Part shown: one piece after another, positions 25,942 through 41,075 of the stretch
Position numbering within the stretch: the first letter of the stretch is position 1
Layout of the letters: the number at the start of each line of letters is the position of its first letter
NCBI GenBank assembly: GCA_012295275.1
Contig: CM022676.1
Coordinates: 16,029,207 to 16,093,206, forward strand
DNA from: Chrysomallon squamiferum
Lineage: Eukaryota; Mollusca; Gastropoda; Neomphalida; Peltospiridae
Length of the DNA: 64,000 nt
Reading direction: 5' to 3'
The notes under the pieces: generated by a model
Database searches by the model: none
What the model was told of the DNA's origin: nothing
Seen by the model: only the letters and a program-made list of their open reading frames with translations
Translations under genes and position numbers: made by a program

Positions 25942-26100
25942 TGAGAAACTGCTCATGATATCGTCTAACGCTTATATTCAAGAAACTAAACATATTTTTA
26001 CCTCAAATCCTGAATTCGCTGAAACTTTTATGAGAACTGATTGAATCCACAGAGATGTTCATATCAGAATAACCAAACAAATGAATCAGTGTTTACTTAA

Positions 26101-26175
<75 letters not shown>
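26101..26175. repeat. (CT)n(CA)n microsatellite, copy 2
   Basis: Counterpart of 19132-19211. Confidence 0.95.
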
Positions 26176-26176
<1 letters not shown>

Positions 26177-26536
26177 ATATACACTATAACAATTAAACAC
26201 ACCCGTACCTTATGCCGGTTAGGGTTTCTGGAGTATACACACTGACAAACTATTTTAAATCAACAAATAAAGATAGATAGACGTCATATTGGCAGATATA
26301 TGCACAGGGTATATAAATTGGTAAATAAATATACATGGATAACTGACATACGTACTTTGCCTTTATGTCACACTGACATGCGCCACTTGTAAACTTACAT
26401 TCTGAAAGATTTTCTTCGATATTCTTTATATCTTTTCTTTATCTATGTCGTACGTTCCATGCCACCTACTAACAATAAAATACTTTGAAACATGATTACC
26501 GTTCCAGAATTAAACTTAGTCAGTCAACGAGCTACG

Positions 26537-26545
26537 TATATAAAG
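26537..26545 (+). promoter_or_regulatory. TATA box of receptor gene
   Basis: TATATAAAG lies 57 bp upstream of the ATG at 26594, in a context identical to copy 1. Confidence 0.68.
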
Positions 26546-26593
26546 ATAGAAATCAGGATCTAAATCACAGTAGTTGTGTTTGACCGAGACAAA

Positions 26594-26678
26594 ATGTTCT
26601 GTACAGTTTTTATCAAAGAAATGTGTTTAATTCAGTGTATATGGATTTGCTCATTTCTGATATTTACAGTCGCTTCAG
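26594..26678 (+). CDS. signal-peptide first exon of receptor gene
   Basis: The translation starts [11 protein letters not shown], followed by a hydrophobic core ending IFTVAS. It leaves one base (G) that joins TC of the exon at 32713 to make Val, giving ...[12 protein letters not shown], a smooth start to SRCR1. The intron is about 6 kb. The start is the first ATG after the TATA box. Confidence 0.72.
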
Positions 26679-27807
26679 GTATGTCAGTTTGATTTTTGTT
26701 TTGTTTTATTAATATACGTATTAACAGTGACCTACTTAATAATAATGACATTACAAATTATATTCACATGCTTATCGGTTAAATTGAATTTCTCTTTTAT
26801 ACTGTCCATTTTATTTATATCTCAGAAGCAGTGAAACATAGAAGTGTGTTCTAAAAAGAGAATCGTGGTCTGAGTAATGACTTAAACTGCATCAACAAAA
26901 CATTCACTGATAAACTTTCGTATATAGCATGTTATTTGCTTAAATGTTAAGTATATTTCCTTACTATTATTGACACTCCAATTTTGACATTGTCATAAAA
27001 ACATTTCAGACCTGTAAAATATACGTTATAGAGACGTGCTGACACTTTTTAGTGATTTAATATACACACCTGTAATGAGGTTGCACTATTGTTGGTTGCA
27101 GCTTATGTTATTTTATAGCATTGTTATATTACGGCTAAAATATAATGTGGCGAAGTTAAAATTGTATTCTTACTTTACTTGGGGAATATGACCTGGAATG
27201 AAATTTTGTCATATTTTATTACATTCTTTGTTGCTTATTCTTGAGGTTATCATGTCCCTCCTCCTTATTAAATTACACCGCCACGGAACAAAAACAATAA
27301 AACAAATACACATGCGAATATACAGGCAAGAAGGAAAACTGTTCCTGGAAAAAATAGGCCTTGTCGAGACAAGTGGGAACTTGCAGAACCGGTGTTTACC
27401 TTCGATCTAAACAGAAGACTGTGGTTAATCGCTGACACTTTTATCATAAGTAATAAGAGTTTGGCTCTTAGATTTAGTAATATATTATTCTCATTTCTCT
27501 TGATGTTGTAACTATGCCGCGTAGTGGTATTTCTAACTGTCTATATGTTCAATACACACGTCTTAAAATTTATAAAAATAATCCTTTTTATTTTCCGGTT
27601 ATCAATTTTGTCTTCAAACAGGTTTCAACTTAATGTTTCAACTAACAATTTGGTTTGCTTTATTTTGTTTTGTGTAATTATAAATGTATTTCGGAAATAA
27701 TATATCTCTTTCTACTTTTTATTACTGTGCTGATTATTTCATGGTTGAAGGTGGCATTATTAGTTGTTAGAATGTCGATTTATTTATTTTTCCTTTTTTT
27801 TTCCATT

Positions 27808-27877
<70 letters not shown>

Positions 27878-28423
27878 GAGTATTGAGAGTATCTGGTCCA
27901 CAAGGTGTATCTTGTTTACTGTTTTCTGACTGTGCATATTAAATTAAACAGCTATCGCAGGATAGAATATTTCAAAAATAACAAAATACAACAGCATCAA
28001 GCAATTAAGCAGTACCCTTAACAAGTTGCACCACTTGTTTATACCTTTTTTCTGACTTTGACCGCAGTAAAGTGACACCTGACAACCCAAGAACCGTGAT
28101 TTATAAGTTATGTGACTTCAGTCACGTTTTCCCGAGCAGACGATGTTTTGTATTAACGAGATTATTACACTGAAGATAAAAAGAGAAGAACTTTCAAACA
28201 GAAAGTTGTCATTTGGAAAGAGTTCAACCACAATAAAACAGTTTAAAGAGATTATAATTATATGACGTATTTACTTACTATTCTTATTTTCTTTTTTAAT
28301 TGTTATTCTTGTTGCTGTGGTCCTTGATGCAGATATAAAAATACTTCAAGCAATCATTTCTCATTTGAAATTTTGGTGTCTATATTGTTATTGTTATTGT
28401 TATTGTTGTTGTTGTTGTTGTTG

Positions 28424-28461
<38 letters not shown>

Positions 28462-29883
28462 TATTTATTTATTCATTATTTTCACTGTGGGCTTTTGGAC
28501 CCTAAGGCATGTTTGTATTTTCTTGATTATCTCTATTTCAATATAGTTTGTGGTATGTTGTAGTTTGTTGTTTCTTGTTTCAGTGGAAGGATACATTCCT
28601 GTTAACTGTGAGTTACCCCTGTACTCTGTATCTTAGTTTATTTGTGATAGTGTTTGTTAACGTCCAGCACAGATAGCAGTTTGTAATAAACTAGTTACAC
28701 ACATTTAGTATGCACTATTATTTTTATTATTACTATTATTATTATTATTGTTTTGTTTTGTTTTTTTACTTATTTATTTGTGGTGCCATTAGAGCTGCTA
28801 GCCCATCATCATCATCATTTTTGTTATTATTATTATCATAATTATAATAATTTTTATTTTTATTATTGTCATCGTCTTTATTACTGTTATTGTTATTGAT
28901 GAATTGCAGTTATTTATCATCTGACAATGTAGACAAATGCAGATAATTTTTACTGTTTGTTTCTGCACTTATGCACAGACTATTAACAATGAGTTTATCA
29001 GATCGTCGTACAATACACCCGGTGTACCCTTCTTGTCTCGCCATACACCCTGTTTAATCTGATCTACATAAGAAACAAACACGCACTCGCTATACTGGTT
29101 ACACGAGTATCATTTGAGCAGGTTGTGTTAGGAGGTTAAATCTGTTTCAGATTAATGACTCTTTATTTTACGTGGCTTTGCAAATAATTTAGTCTGGTTT
29201 ATTTTACAACTTTGGCGTGTGATCTACTTGGCGTAAAACTAATTTGGCGTCAGATTTATAGCTGGCAGGTAAAATAATATTTCAAGATATACATATATGC
29301 AAGAACATTACTTCGAAGCTACTTGGTCACTGATACATATATGATAATAAAAACAAAAATAAACAAAATAATAATTAAAATAAGTGTGTAGAATCTTCTG
29401 GTTGTAGAATAAATGTGTAGATTACACTCCAAATATTTTCTTGCGTTTCAGTTCATCGATTAATTATAAACATATAAATTAGAGAATAAAGAATAATAAT
29501 GAATAAAAAAAAATAATAAAATAAAATAAATTTAAAAATTAAATTAATATAACAATAATAATAAAAATAAGCTTGTAGAATGTTGTCGGTGTAGATCACA
29601 AGGCAAAATAACACCCATCTAGCTATCGTGGTAGCAGTACTGAGCTGTTGCTGTCTGATCTAAATAACAAACATTCACGTTTTAGAAAATTCACTGAGTG
29701 AAAACGAGCTATTAAGTCATAAACAGTTCACAGCCAACAGAACATTTTAAAATTATTTTGACGTAAAATATAATTCTTTTGTGTGCGAGTTTTTTCAATT
29801 GCATATATAACTATAGACATGGGTGCCACATAATAAACAACATAATTTAGATTTTTAATGACTGTGATTATATATTATTATTA

Positions 29884-29975
<92 letters not shown>

Positions 29976-32939
29976 ATTATTATTATTATTTGACTTTCAC
30001 GGTCAACAAAGGGAATCTTGAGAGCAAAGATTTGCTATTTAATTTTCTGAGATATTTTTCTACCCCGTCTCTGTTTATGATTTAAATTTGCTATGAATCT
30101 AATTCACAAGATTTGAATATGGGATGATTTTCACTGGTTTGTCGATAAGCGATGTTCTGACCTGCGTATTAATAACTGAAAAAGAGGATGAGGTAGTAGA
30201 AGAAGAAGATAACGTTCAACAATCTAAATGCAGCAAATAATAAAATGCATCTGCTTACCTTTTTTTTCATGTTTTATAATATATTATTGTTGTTTCTCCC
30301 GTTATTTTTGCTATTGAGCATGTGTTATTATTTATCATGAATGTTGATACACGTAAATTAATTCATATTTTCCTATTTATTTCTACAGTTAAACGCGGAC
30401 ACCGTATAAAAAGTGAATTTTTCAAATCGTCGTAAATAACACTCGTCTGTACCTCTGTGTATCTTGTGCAGCAGTGACAGACTATTGTTATCTGACGTAC
30501 ATGACAAACAAACACACATTTGCTGTACTGGGTATCCAAGTATGATTTCAGTGCCATTCCATGTACAGGGATCTATTTGGAAAACGAAAACAGCATTACA
30601 AAATTATCTTTACGTATGCTGTATCTATCTACAACATAAAATAATAATTAAAAAAACATATAAACAAAACAAAAAAAAAAAAACCGGAAAAAACAACAAG
30701 AAACAAACAACAACTGCACAATAATTAACATTAATCTACAATGGTTGTGTATATAGAATCATTCGAAACCGCAAAGTACGAAACGGACTATTTTCCGCTA
30801 GAAATATAATGAAGTATTTAAAGTTGTCGTCAGTCCGTGTTAAGCACTCAGAAACAGTCGTTATATTTTAACATATTTAACATCTGAGTGTCCACCCTTT
30901 GTTAAGTGTCAACAATCATATCTAAATAGTATCCTTTGTCTGTATGTGCGTTTATGAATTGTGAAACAATCGTATCAAGTTATAGTCCTACAATGTGCAC
31001 AGTTGGTTTAAGTTATATATAAACATTTGTGTAGTTGCCTGTTTATGATTTGTCAAACAGTTACATCTAGAATAATTCTACAGTGTGTACATCTGGATTC
31101 AGTTAGCTTTCCGATTATAAGATTAAGCTTAGTCAGTCAGAATGTTATGTATATAAAGAAAGGAATCAGGATAAACATTAAGTTGTTTGTGTGTGGCAGA
31201 GAAAAAATGATTTCTTCAGTTTTTAAATAAGTAATATGAATCTTAAGGCAACTTAACGGCACAGAGATACCGAGATGAAATTTTGCAGACAAATGTCGCT
31301 CCAATTATGAATAATGGTAACTCTGTATTCAATCACGATAATGCGAGACCACATACTGCCAGACTCACAACAGCGTACCTACACAACAACAACATTCAGG
31401 TGCTGCCCTGGCCCTCTAAATATCCGGACTTGTACCCTATAGAGCATTTATGGGACGAGTTGGATAGACGACTGAGGCAGCATCAACCACACCAACAGTA
31501 TTGTGGTCAGTTGACATTATTACTACATACAGAGTGGGCCAGCATTCAATAAAGTGTAATTCGTAATGTCATTACTGTCATGGGAAGAATATGTCAGGCA
31601 GTTCTGGACTCCCATGGTGGGCACACAAGGAATTGATATTATACTGCTATAACCTTGAACTTTAACCTTTTAATATAACATCATGAACATTAATGAATTG
31701 CGAAAGTGTGTGTAAAATGTGAACATTCTGCTGTTTTCTGTTGATCAATTAGATAGATATTCCCAATGTCAGTCAAATCTACTTTTGCGGGTTGTTTTTT
31801 GTTAGAGCATACATCTTAACGTATTTAATATATGTCTGTGTTTACTTTTGTTAACTATTTTCCCCGCGATATATGATAAAACATTTGTATTTGTCGTCTG
31901 TCCCTGTTTAGAATGCACGAACAGTCGCTATATTTTCAGCATGTTCGGTATCTGAGTGATATCTGTGATATCTGAAAATTATTATAGTATGTACACTTGG
32001 TTTTAGTTAGCTGGCCTGTTACAAAATACTTTTATTAACTTTTATATGCTGCGATAAATAACAGATACAACTAATATTTATATAATTTTATTATTATTTT
32101 TTGTGTGTGTTGATGTGTCTCTGTTTGAAAGTTTATAAGTTACCAAACTGTTATATCCAGAAAGATTCTATACTGTGTTCAGCTGGATTCAGTCAGCTTT
32201 CTTGATACAAAATTAAAGAGTTAAATGAACAATTTCATCACTAATTTCTTTTCCGGTTACTAATTCGCTGAAGAAAAGATTTTGAGAAAAAAAAAATAAA
32301 AAAATAAATAAATAAAACTTACGTATTGGAAGAAGAGAACTTAGACATAGATAGGTCTCCAGTTGTGGAAGAAGTAAATAGTTTTGAAAAAAACAAAAAC
32401 AAAAACAACTTCCTGCTGAATTATTATCTCAGTAACTATAATTCAGTGCATCTGTGTATCTTTATATATTTGAACCTTTGAGTACATTAATATTATAAAT
32501 ATTGGTAACCGATATTTATAGCAATACTAGAGATAGAGCGACATCTTTATTTTACTCAACTTTACGTATATTACCGAATATCTGTTACATAATTTTCTTT
32601 ACAAGGAAAAGTGATATGTTAGTATATACATGTCCGTTTCTTTGGGTTTTTCTTATTAAACAAATCATTATATTCTTACTCACATATCATATATAACCTG
32701 TTATTGTTTCAGTCCCAGTACGGTTAGTGAATGGAAGAGGAATACCAACACAAGGTCGAGTTGAGATTCAAGTAAACGGGACGTGGGGAACAATTTGTAA
32801 AAATAGTTTTGACACAAAAGACGCTGGTGTTCTCTGTTCAATGATGGGATTTAGTCGGTAAAAGAAAATATATCTTTTGTGTAATATTCCGTTGTTACGA
32901 ACAACAAGATGATGAATATGTCTCATTATTCTATTTGTA

Positions 32940-33008
<69 letters not shown>

Positions 33009-36000
33009 GGTGTTATTATTAAAATTGTTTTTAGTTTCGAAGCAAAATTCTACACAGCATCACAGTTTGGACAAGGCAGTGGACCTATTTGGCTTGATGG
33101 ACTTGACTGTAAGGGAGATGAAGAAAGTGTAGACTACTGTTCATTCTCTACTTGGGCTGAAAACAACTGTAGTCACAATCAAGACGTGGGAATCAGCTGT
33201 TTAAATCGCTGTAAGTAGATACATAAAAATTGTCGATAAAATTTACTAAACCATCAGTCTGTACCAGACGAAGTAGCCCGATAAAAGTCGAATACCACCT
33301 ATTTCATTGTGTGGTAAAAAGAATGAAAAACATCCGGGTATACTTCACTGTATTTTATTTAACAGTGGCAGTCTAATTATATCTGACCAACAAAAAAAAA
33401 AAAAAAAACATTCACTTCCTATACAGGTTACGCCAGTATCTTTTGAGTACCATTACACAGACATTGATATAGATAGAAGACGAAAAGAGCTTTATGAAAT
33501 TATAACATAAAAGAAGTAGGAAAAAGAGCTGCAACATAATTAAGATTAATCTAATCTAGAATGGATGCGTATATAGAATCATTCAAAACCGCAAAGTACG
33601 AAACTCACTGTTTTCACCTCCAAATATGACCAAAATATTTAAGGTTCGCATCATTCCGTCTTATATATGCCATTATTATTTGTTTAGCATGGACGAACAG
33701 AATACACATGTTAAAGTATTTAATATATTCTGTGTTTACTTTTGTTAACTATTTTCCCCACGATATATAATAAAACATTTGTATTTGTCGTCAGTCCCTA
33801 TTTAGGAAAAACGAACAGTCGCTATATTTTTAGCATATTCGGTTTCTGAGTGTGCACCCTTTTAAATGTGATACCTGGAAATTATGATACAATGTGCCCA
33901 CTTGGTTTTAGTTAGCCCGCCGGTTGCAAAATAATTTTATTACCTTTTTTATGTTGCGTTAAACAACAGATACAATTACTTTAAAAAAAAAATATATATA
34001 TATATATATATTTTTGTTCTAATTTATTTTTTGTGTTCATGTGTCTGTGTTTGAAGGTTTATAAATTGGCAAACAGTTTTATCCAGAAACATCCTACACT
34101 GTATACAGCTGGATTCAGTTTGCATTCGTGTTACAAAATTAAAGAGTGAGAGGGTACCTGTTATATATATATACATACATATCTAAGATATGCTAACATT
34201 TATAACATTTTGGGGATACTAAATGTGCTTTTGTGCTGAAATAAACTTCAATATACTGCTGACGCCAGTAAGCGCGTTTCAATAATTTATAGATAACAAC
34301 ATTTTATCCGTTATTATATTTGAATTTCTATATACATTTTTGCGGGTCTTAATTCATTTTGATAGTTTTTGATCAAGCTATTGAAGAAGGCTAACGTTAT
34401 GAAAAAACTCTCAAATTAGTGTCGTGAAAAAATTGTAAAATTAAATGTTGACTGGAAGTTCTCTACAGTCTTACTTCAGTCAAAACATGCTACTGGACTT
34501 AGAGACTGAAAGTGAAGAGTCGCTCGCCTAACTTACTTCTATGTACACTGGTCTGTGTTAGAACTGACACTGTATTTTTCCACTTTCTCACTGGATATTT
34601 CCATTTTGTGACTGAATCCATCAAATAACCGTTCCAAGCATCGTGACACGAACAGTAGCTGTCCTCCATTTGTGATATTGATGGCCTAGCAGATATTATG
34701 ATACGTCATTTTAGTTTTTCTGTTCACACAGATCCAAAGGATAACACATGAATACGCATTAGCATCTCTCTATAAGTTTTGATAAATGAGTTCACAGATA
34801 CATTATCGTATCTAGTTTATTGACATGTTTATAGTGATATCAATTTAACGAACAGCTTATGAACATTTACTGGATTCTTTCTTGTCTCAGTTTGTATGTA
34901 ATCTGATAGTTCTCGAAATTGCATCAGTAGCATAAAATTCTAAACTAATTGAAGATTAGTAACTATCTAGTATCCTGATGAAATAAGGACATGAAATACG
35001 TCACATAATGCAGGCTAACTGTTTAGTGTCGTGCAGTTAGTCATGTCAGTGTCACTCGATTGCATTGTTCATCTTTAAACTAGCAGACTTAGTATTTTTA
35101 GCAGAAACATAAGCATCAGATTCGAATGACGTATTCCAGTCTTTATGTGTCAGAATATTGGCTTATCGCCTGATGATGTTATAAATAGCTCGTTCTTTTA
35201 CATTTGATGTTATTGATAAATGTTTGTCTGATATCTAGCATTCTGGTATTCAGACCATTGTCTAGTGGAACTTTGTTAAGCAGGAATGATACATTACAGA
35301 AAAAAGTTAAGATGAATGACCAGAGTTCTGCTTTTCATCCACAGTATCACTGACACCAACATTACGTGTTGTTTGGTCTGTTATCACAAAATGTGTTTCT
35401 TCGCATAAGCTTTTGAAAGGGATTGTACTTGCAGCCTTTGACAGTTACAACATTTTCTTTCTTTAAACTTATTATTTTCGAATAGAGCTATTGTAACAAA
35501 ACGCCTGTATATCAGAACTTATTATTTATTTTGCAATCTCTTTTATTAATGCTAAAATGAAGTTGAATTATATCATCCTATAGACATAACGATTGTAACA
35601 AATGCACAGTATTTATTAAAAGTTAAAGAAATCCAGATGGTTATTTCTAAAAGAAAAAAAAAAGAAACTAAAGAAACCAAAAAAAGAAGAAACATTAGCA
35701 CTAATATTTTTTCCGGTTACTTTTTCGCTGAAGAAAAAATTGAGAAAAAAATAATAATAATTAAAATAATTGAAGAAGAGAACTTTGACATACATAGGTC
35801 TCCAATTGTGGAAGAATTAAATATTTTTGACCAAAACAAATCCTTCAGGTTGAATTATTATTTCACTAACTACAAGTCAGTGCATTAGTATATATTTATA
35901 GATTGGAATCTTTGAGCACATTAGTATTAAAAATATTGGTTGCCGATTTAATACAATACTAGAGATAGCGCGACATCTTTATTTTACTCAACTTTACGTT

Positions 36001-37754
36001 TGTTACCGAATATCTGTTACATAATTTTCTTTCCAAGGAAGAGTGATATGTTAGTATATACATGTGTATTTCTTTTTTTCATTAAACAAATCGTTATATT
36101 CTTAACCACAGATCATATATAACCTGTTATTATTTCAGTACCAGTACGATTAGTGAATGGAAGAGGAATACCAACACAAGGTCGAGTTGAGATTCAAGTA
36201 AACGGGACGTGGGGAACAATCTCTAGAAGTAGTTTTGACACAAAAGATGCTGGTGTTCTCTGTTCAATGATGGGATTTAGTCGGTAAAAGAAAACATATC
36301 TTTTGTGTAATATTCCGTTTTACAAACGTATTTTTGATTACTGCTGCTGTTGCTGCAGCAACTACTACTACTAATACTACAACTACTACTACTACTACTA
36401 ATAATAAAACTATTATTTTAATCAGCTATTTGATGTATGTCTGAGGTCTGTGTTTTGACACAAGAGATGCTGCTGTTTTCTGCTCACTGATGACATTTTG
36501 TGTCCGAAGTCGAGTTTACTGTGTAACTGTTAACGTTTCTCTGTCAACTAACCCGTTGGTTTAAGATAATGACAAGTTTTTAGTGTAATTTTTCCTCTTT
36601 CAAAAATACTGTTATCAGACATTGAACCTGATTGATATCTCCAGATATTAGAGTGATCAAAGCTTATTCTGTATTACTTTATTGTTTTGTGTCTCTGATT
36701 CTTATGTAAACAGTACTCGAAAACACATTTTGAATTAAGAAACAAAATAATTGATGGACAGGTTTCTTTCTACTTAAGAGGTTAGCATTAAAACATTTGG
36801 CTTTTTCAAAAGAGGAAGCAGTTTCCGTTATTCTCGCTATCGCTTCAGACGATATCAAATTGAAAAAAGAAGAAAAAAAAATCATGCTTTGTGAAGTTCT
36901 CAAAGACAAGAATATTTATTTCTTTTCTCATTGTTTTTCTTTAAATAAATACCACTCCAATAAAATAACTTAATAAGATAGATTCCACCATTCTTCATTC
37001 TCTAACGAAGACTCGTTTCATTGTAGCGTGATTCTAAAACATAAACTATGGAAATATAATTGTGTTAAAATGATTACTCCAATAGATGATCAGCAATGTA
37101 TCATGATTTATCTCATATATATATTTCAGTGACGGAGCAAAGGTCTTTACAAATTATCCACCATATTTTGGAGAAAGTACAGGTCAAATATGGTTAGATA
37201 ATCTTCAGTGTGAAGGAAATGAGACATCTGTTGAACAGTGTAGTTTTCGTCCTTGGGGAAAGAATTACTGTGCTCATTTTTTCGATGTTGGGATACGTTG
37301 TCAAGGTTCGCTACATAGAAGTGTAATTTTGCTGTATTTGTGTTGCTTTGCGTCAATATTTAGAATTTGAATGAGACAATACATTATGAAAATATATTAG
37401 AAATGTAGGAAATACATAATAACAAGAATTAAAAACAAATTATACAGCCGATTTTGTGATGTATAATGTTCACACTAAATTATCTTTCATTTTGGGAACA
37501 TAATAAATTACTGAGGAAACAATTTACACACAAGTTTGTATTCACTCTGATTCAATGCTGTTTCCCTAATTAATTTAATGTTAAATTACCGAAATCTCTG
37601 AAATAGAAAAATCAACAAAATTCTTCTTACTCGGTTATCATGGTTCTCAGTTAGGGAGTCTTATTAATTAAATTGTTTCTAAAAAAAATGTTTGCTTTTG
37701 TGTTATTGCTGTTTCTGAGGTCCTAGTTCGTATTAGTTTTCGTACTGTAATGAT

Positions 37755-37821
<67 letters not shown>

Positions 37822-38734
37822 GTAACAAAATATTACAAAATAAAGAAAAAAGTGAAATAAGGAAAATGAAAAAGAACGGCAGAACGACGCGTTCGTATTT
37901 TGTTTTGTGTTTTCATTCGTACTTTAATTGTTAAAGGAATAATGTTGCGGAAAAATAAGTAAATAGAAAATATATAAATACCCCCCCCCAAAAAAAAAAA
38001 AAAAAAAAACACAAGGATCCGTATAAACAATACTTTATCTCAGTTTCCGAACCCATAAATGAAATATATCATCCTTTATTTCAGAGTCTATCAGACTAGT
38101 CGATGGTGGAGGTATTTCAACACAGGGTCGAGTTGAGATCAAACTTAACGATAAATGGGGAACTGTCTGTGGTGACAAATTTGACGACAAAGACGCAGGC
38201 TTTATCTGTACACTTTTAGGATTCAGTCAGTAAGAATGTTTTGGTTTCAATTAAACTTAATATTTTACACAATAACAAAATCTCAGAACGTTTATATTTG
38301 TGTTACCGCAATTAAAGTGAAATCTGAATAACCCCCACAGCTTGAACAATATTTGTACTAACAAGATCAGACAACTCAGTTTGTGTTTTGTAAATCCTAG
38401 ATTCAACGCAAAGACGTATAAGAATGCTCACTTTGGAGAAGGAACAGGACCAGTGTGGGTTGATGATGTTAACTGTGTTAAAGATGAGAATGGAGTGAAT
38501 CACTGTTCTTTCTATGACTGGGGTAGAAAAAAGTGTACTCATAAACATGATTTGGGAATAAGCTGCTTTCCTCAGAGTATGTTGTTTGTTTTGTTGTTTT
38601 TGTTTGTTGTTTTTTGTGCTATTTTAAGAACAAAATATTTAGCATTAAATGTGAAATGCATGAACCACTTAGTGTGAAAGGTATAGACTGTACCTTTTAC
38701 ATTCTTTGATTTATAAAATAACGCTGCATGACAT

Positions 38735-38816
<82 letters not shown>

Positions 38817-40067
38817 ATCGGCGAAATTATTATTATTATTATTATTATTTTTAATTAATTAATTAATTTTTTTTTTTTATATCTATTTACTATTATTATT
38901 TTTTTATTATTATTATTATTTTTAATTGTCTTTATTTATTTTATTTTTAACATAGTAGAAAAAAAAAGATATGTGGCTTCTGTGTATTTCAGGTAAAAGT
39001 TGACTTTGTAAAAATGTATTGCTAATTATATAGCTCGATGTTGAAGTGATATCGCTTGGTAATATTATTTACGTAGATCTATGAAGCAAAAATTAATTTG
39101 GAACCGGACCGTTAAAGAAAACAAATGAAATTTTGAAAATGGTTTGTATTTGATCGTTTCTTCAACTGACTTCAGTTTCTATTAGATTGGCCAATGGAGG
39201 AGGCATTGCAACACGAGGCAGACTTGAAATAGAAAACAACGGGACATGGGGAACTGTGTGTGATAATGAATTTCAAGACAGAGATGCTGCTGTCATCTGT
39301 AACATGCTGGGCTTTAGTCGGTAAACAAATATTTTCCTAAAAACGATTTATTTATATCTATCAACGTTTATATCTTCAAGATAGAGTTTATGTTGTTACA
39401 GCTTTCGATGGAGCGACATGTATACAGTTATATTAAATTCCGAGTTCTTAATTCAATATTTTGCCTATTCTGAATTATAACTTATTAGTGTATATATGTC
39501 TATATATATGTATATATGTTATAGTAACTAGAAATGGAGGAACACTACCCTCCATTTCTACGTAGTAAAATATTTAACAGCAATATTTCAGAATATTAAA
39601 TATCTAGTAGTTTTAATCCACTTTTGTTTTTTAACCATTTTCCTTACTTAAATGTTTATTACACTGTCACGTAAAATTCGATTTAAATGAGATAATATTA
39701 TTGTGTTTTTTTTTTGTTTCTACACCATTAAATTATTATTGATTATTGTACAATAATACAAACAATAATTTAGTAAAATGTTTAACCCTAAAATTAGTGT
39801 ACGCTGTATTAATGAATTAGTGATGAAAAAATACACATTCAAGAAGAATTGAATAGTGAAATATAAATATCAATAAATAATTTGTGAAACGAATAGTAAA
39901 AAAATTACAGAAAATGATCTGACTATAAATTATTGCTTTCGATTCTTTGTCACATTCTTGTATTTTTGAAATTTATTTTATACAGGATAGTCCATCAGCA
40001 ACATGAGGAGTAAGTCTCATTATTCTATATTGTATTATTATTATTATTATTATCATTATTATTATTA

Positions 40068-40138
<71 letters not shown>

Positions 40139-40675
40139 TATTATTAGTCTTGTTATTAAAATTGTTTTCAGTTTAGAAGCAAAATTCTATCCATCATCTC
40201 AGTTTGGACAAGGTAGTGGACCTATTTGGCTTGATGGACTTGACTGTAAGGCAGATGAAGAAAGTGTAGACTATTGTTCATTCTCTACTTGGGGTGACAA
40301 CAACTGTAGTCATAATCAAGATGTGGGAATCAGCTGTTTATATCGCTGTAAGTCGAGACATAAAAGTTAGTAAAATTAATGATAAAAAGACGTTTAAGGA
40401 ACAGACTAATAGTGATCAATCTAGGAGATTTAAGAAAAAAAAAAAAAAATAAAAATGAAAATCTGAAGGTTTATGTTAATCAGACTGTTGTGTCTGTTAT
40501 TTTAATTGATGTGTTTTCCATGTGTGATGAGTTTCTCTTTCATATCAGAATAAGACAATATGAACGGTTTCATTGTTGTGTAAATTTTCTTTTACTAATA
40601 TATGTGCATATAAATGTTAATAGTGTAGGTCGATTTGAAAGTGCTCCTTAGGAATTCTTAAAACAGGGATAAACA

Positions 40676-40728
<53 letters not shown>

Positions 40729-40734
40729 TTATTA

Positions 40735-40785
<51 letters not shown>

Positions 40786-41043
40786 TTTTTTTTTATTATT
40801 ATTTTTTTATTCCAGTATAGCAGTTTTCTTTGTTTAATATTAATATTTGCTACCAAAAGATGTCCGTTTACTATTGTTATGTGTCGATAATATTTACTAA
40901 AGGATCAGTCTGTACCAGACAAAGTACGCCGCCAACCACGAGTACCACTAACTTCATGGTCTGGTAACAAGCATAAGTAACACCCGGATATTCGGATCTG
41001 TATTTTATTTAACAGTGACAGTCTAATTATATATGACCTACAC

Positions 41044-41075
<32 letters not shown>

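Larger units (their letters stand above)
27709..31140. other. first intron of receptor gene, unique and repeated DNA
   Basis: It holds AAT/ATT runs (27811-27879), a GTT/ATT run (28386-28463) and a long ATT run (29872-29994). Segments near 29985-31020 are diverged copies of 61660-62820. One of them, around AATCATTCGAAACCGCAAAGTACG near 30755, also recurs near 33570 and 41230. No exon was recognised. Confidence 0.5.
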
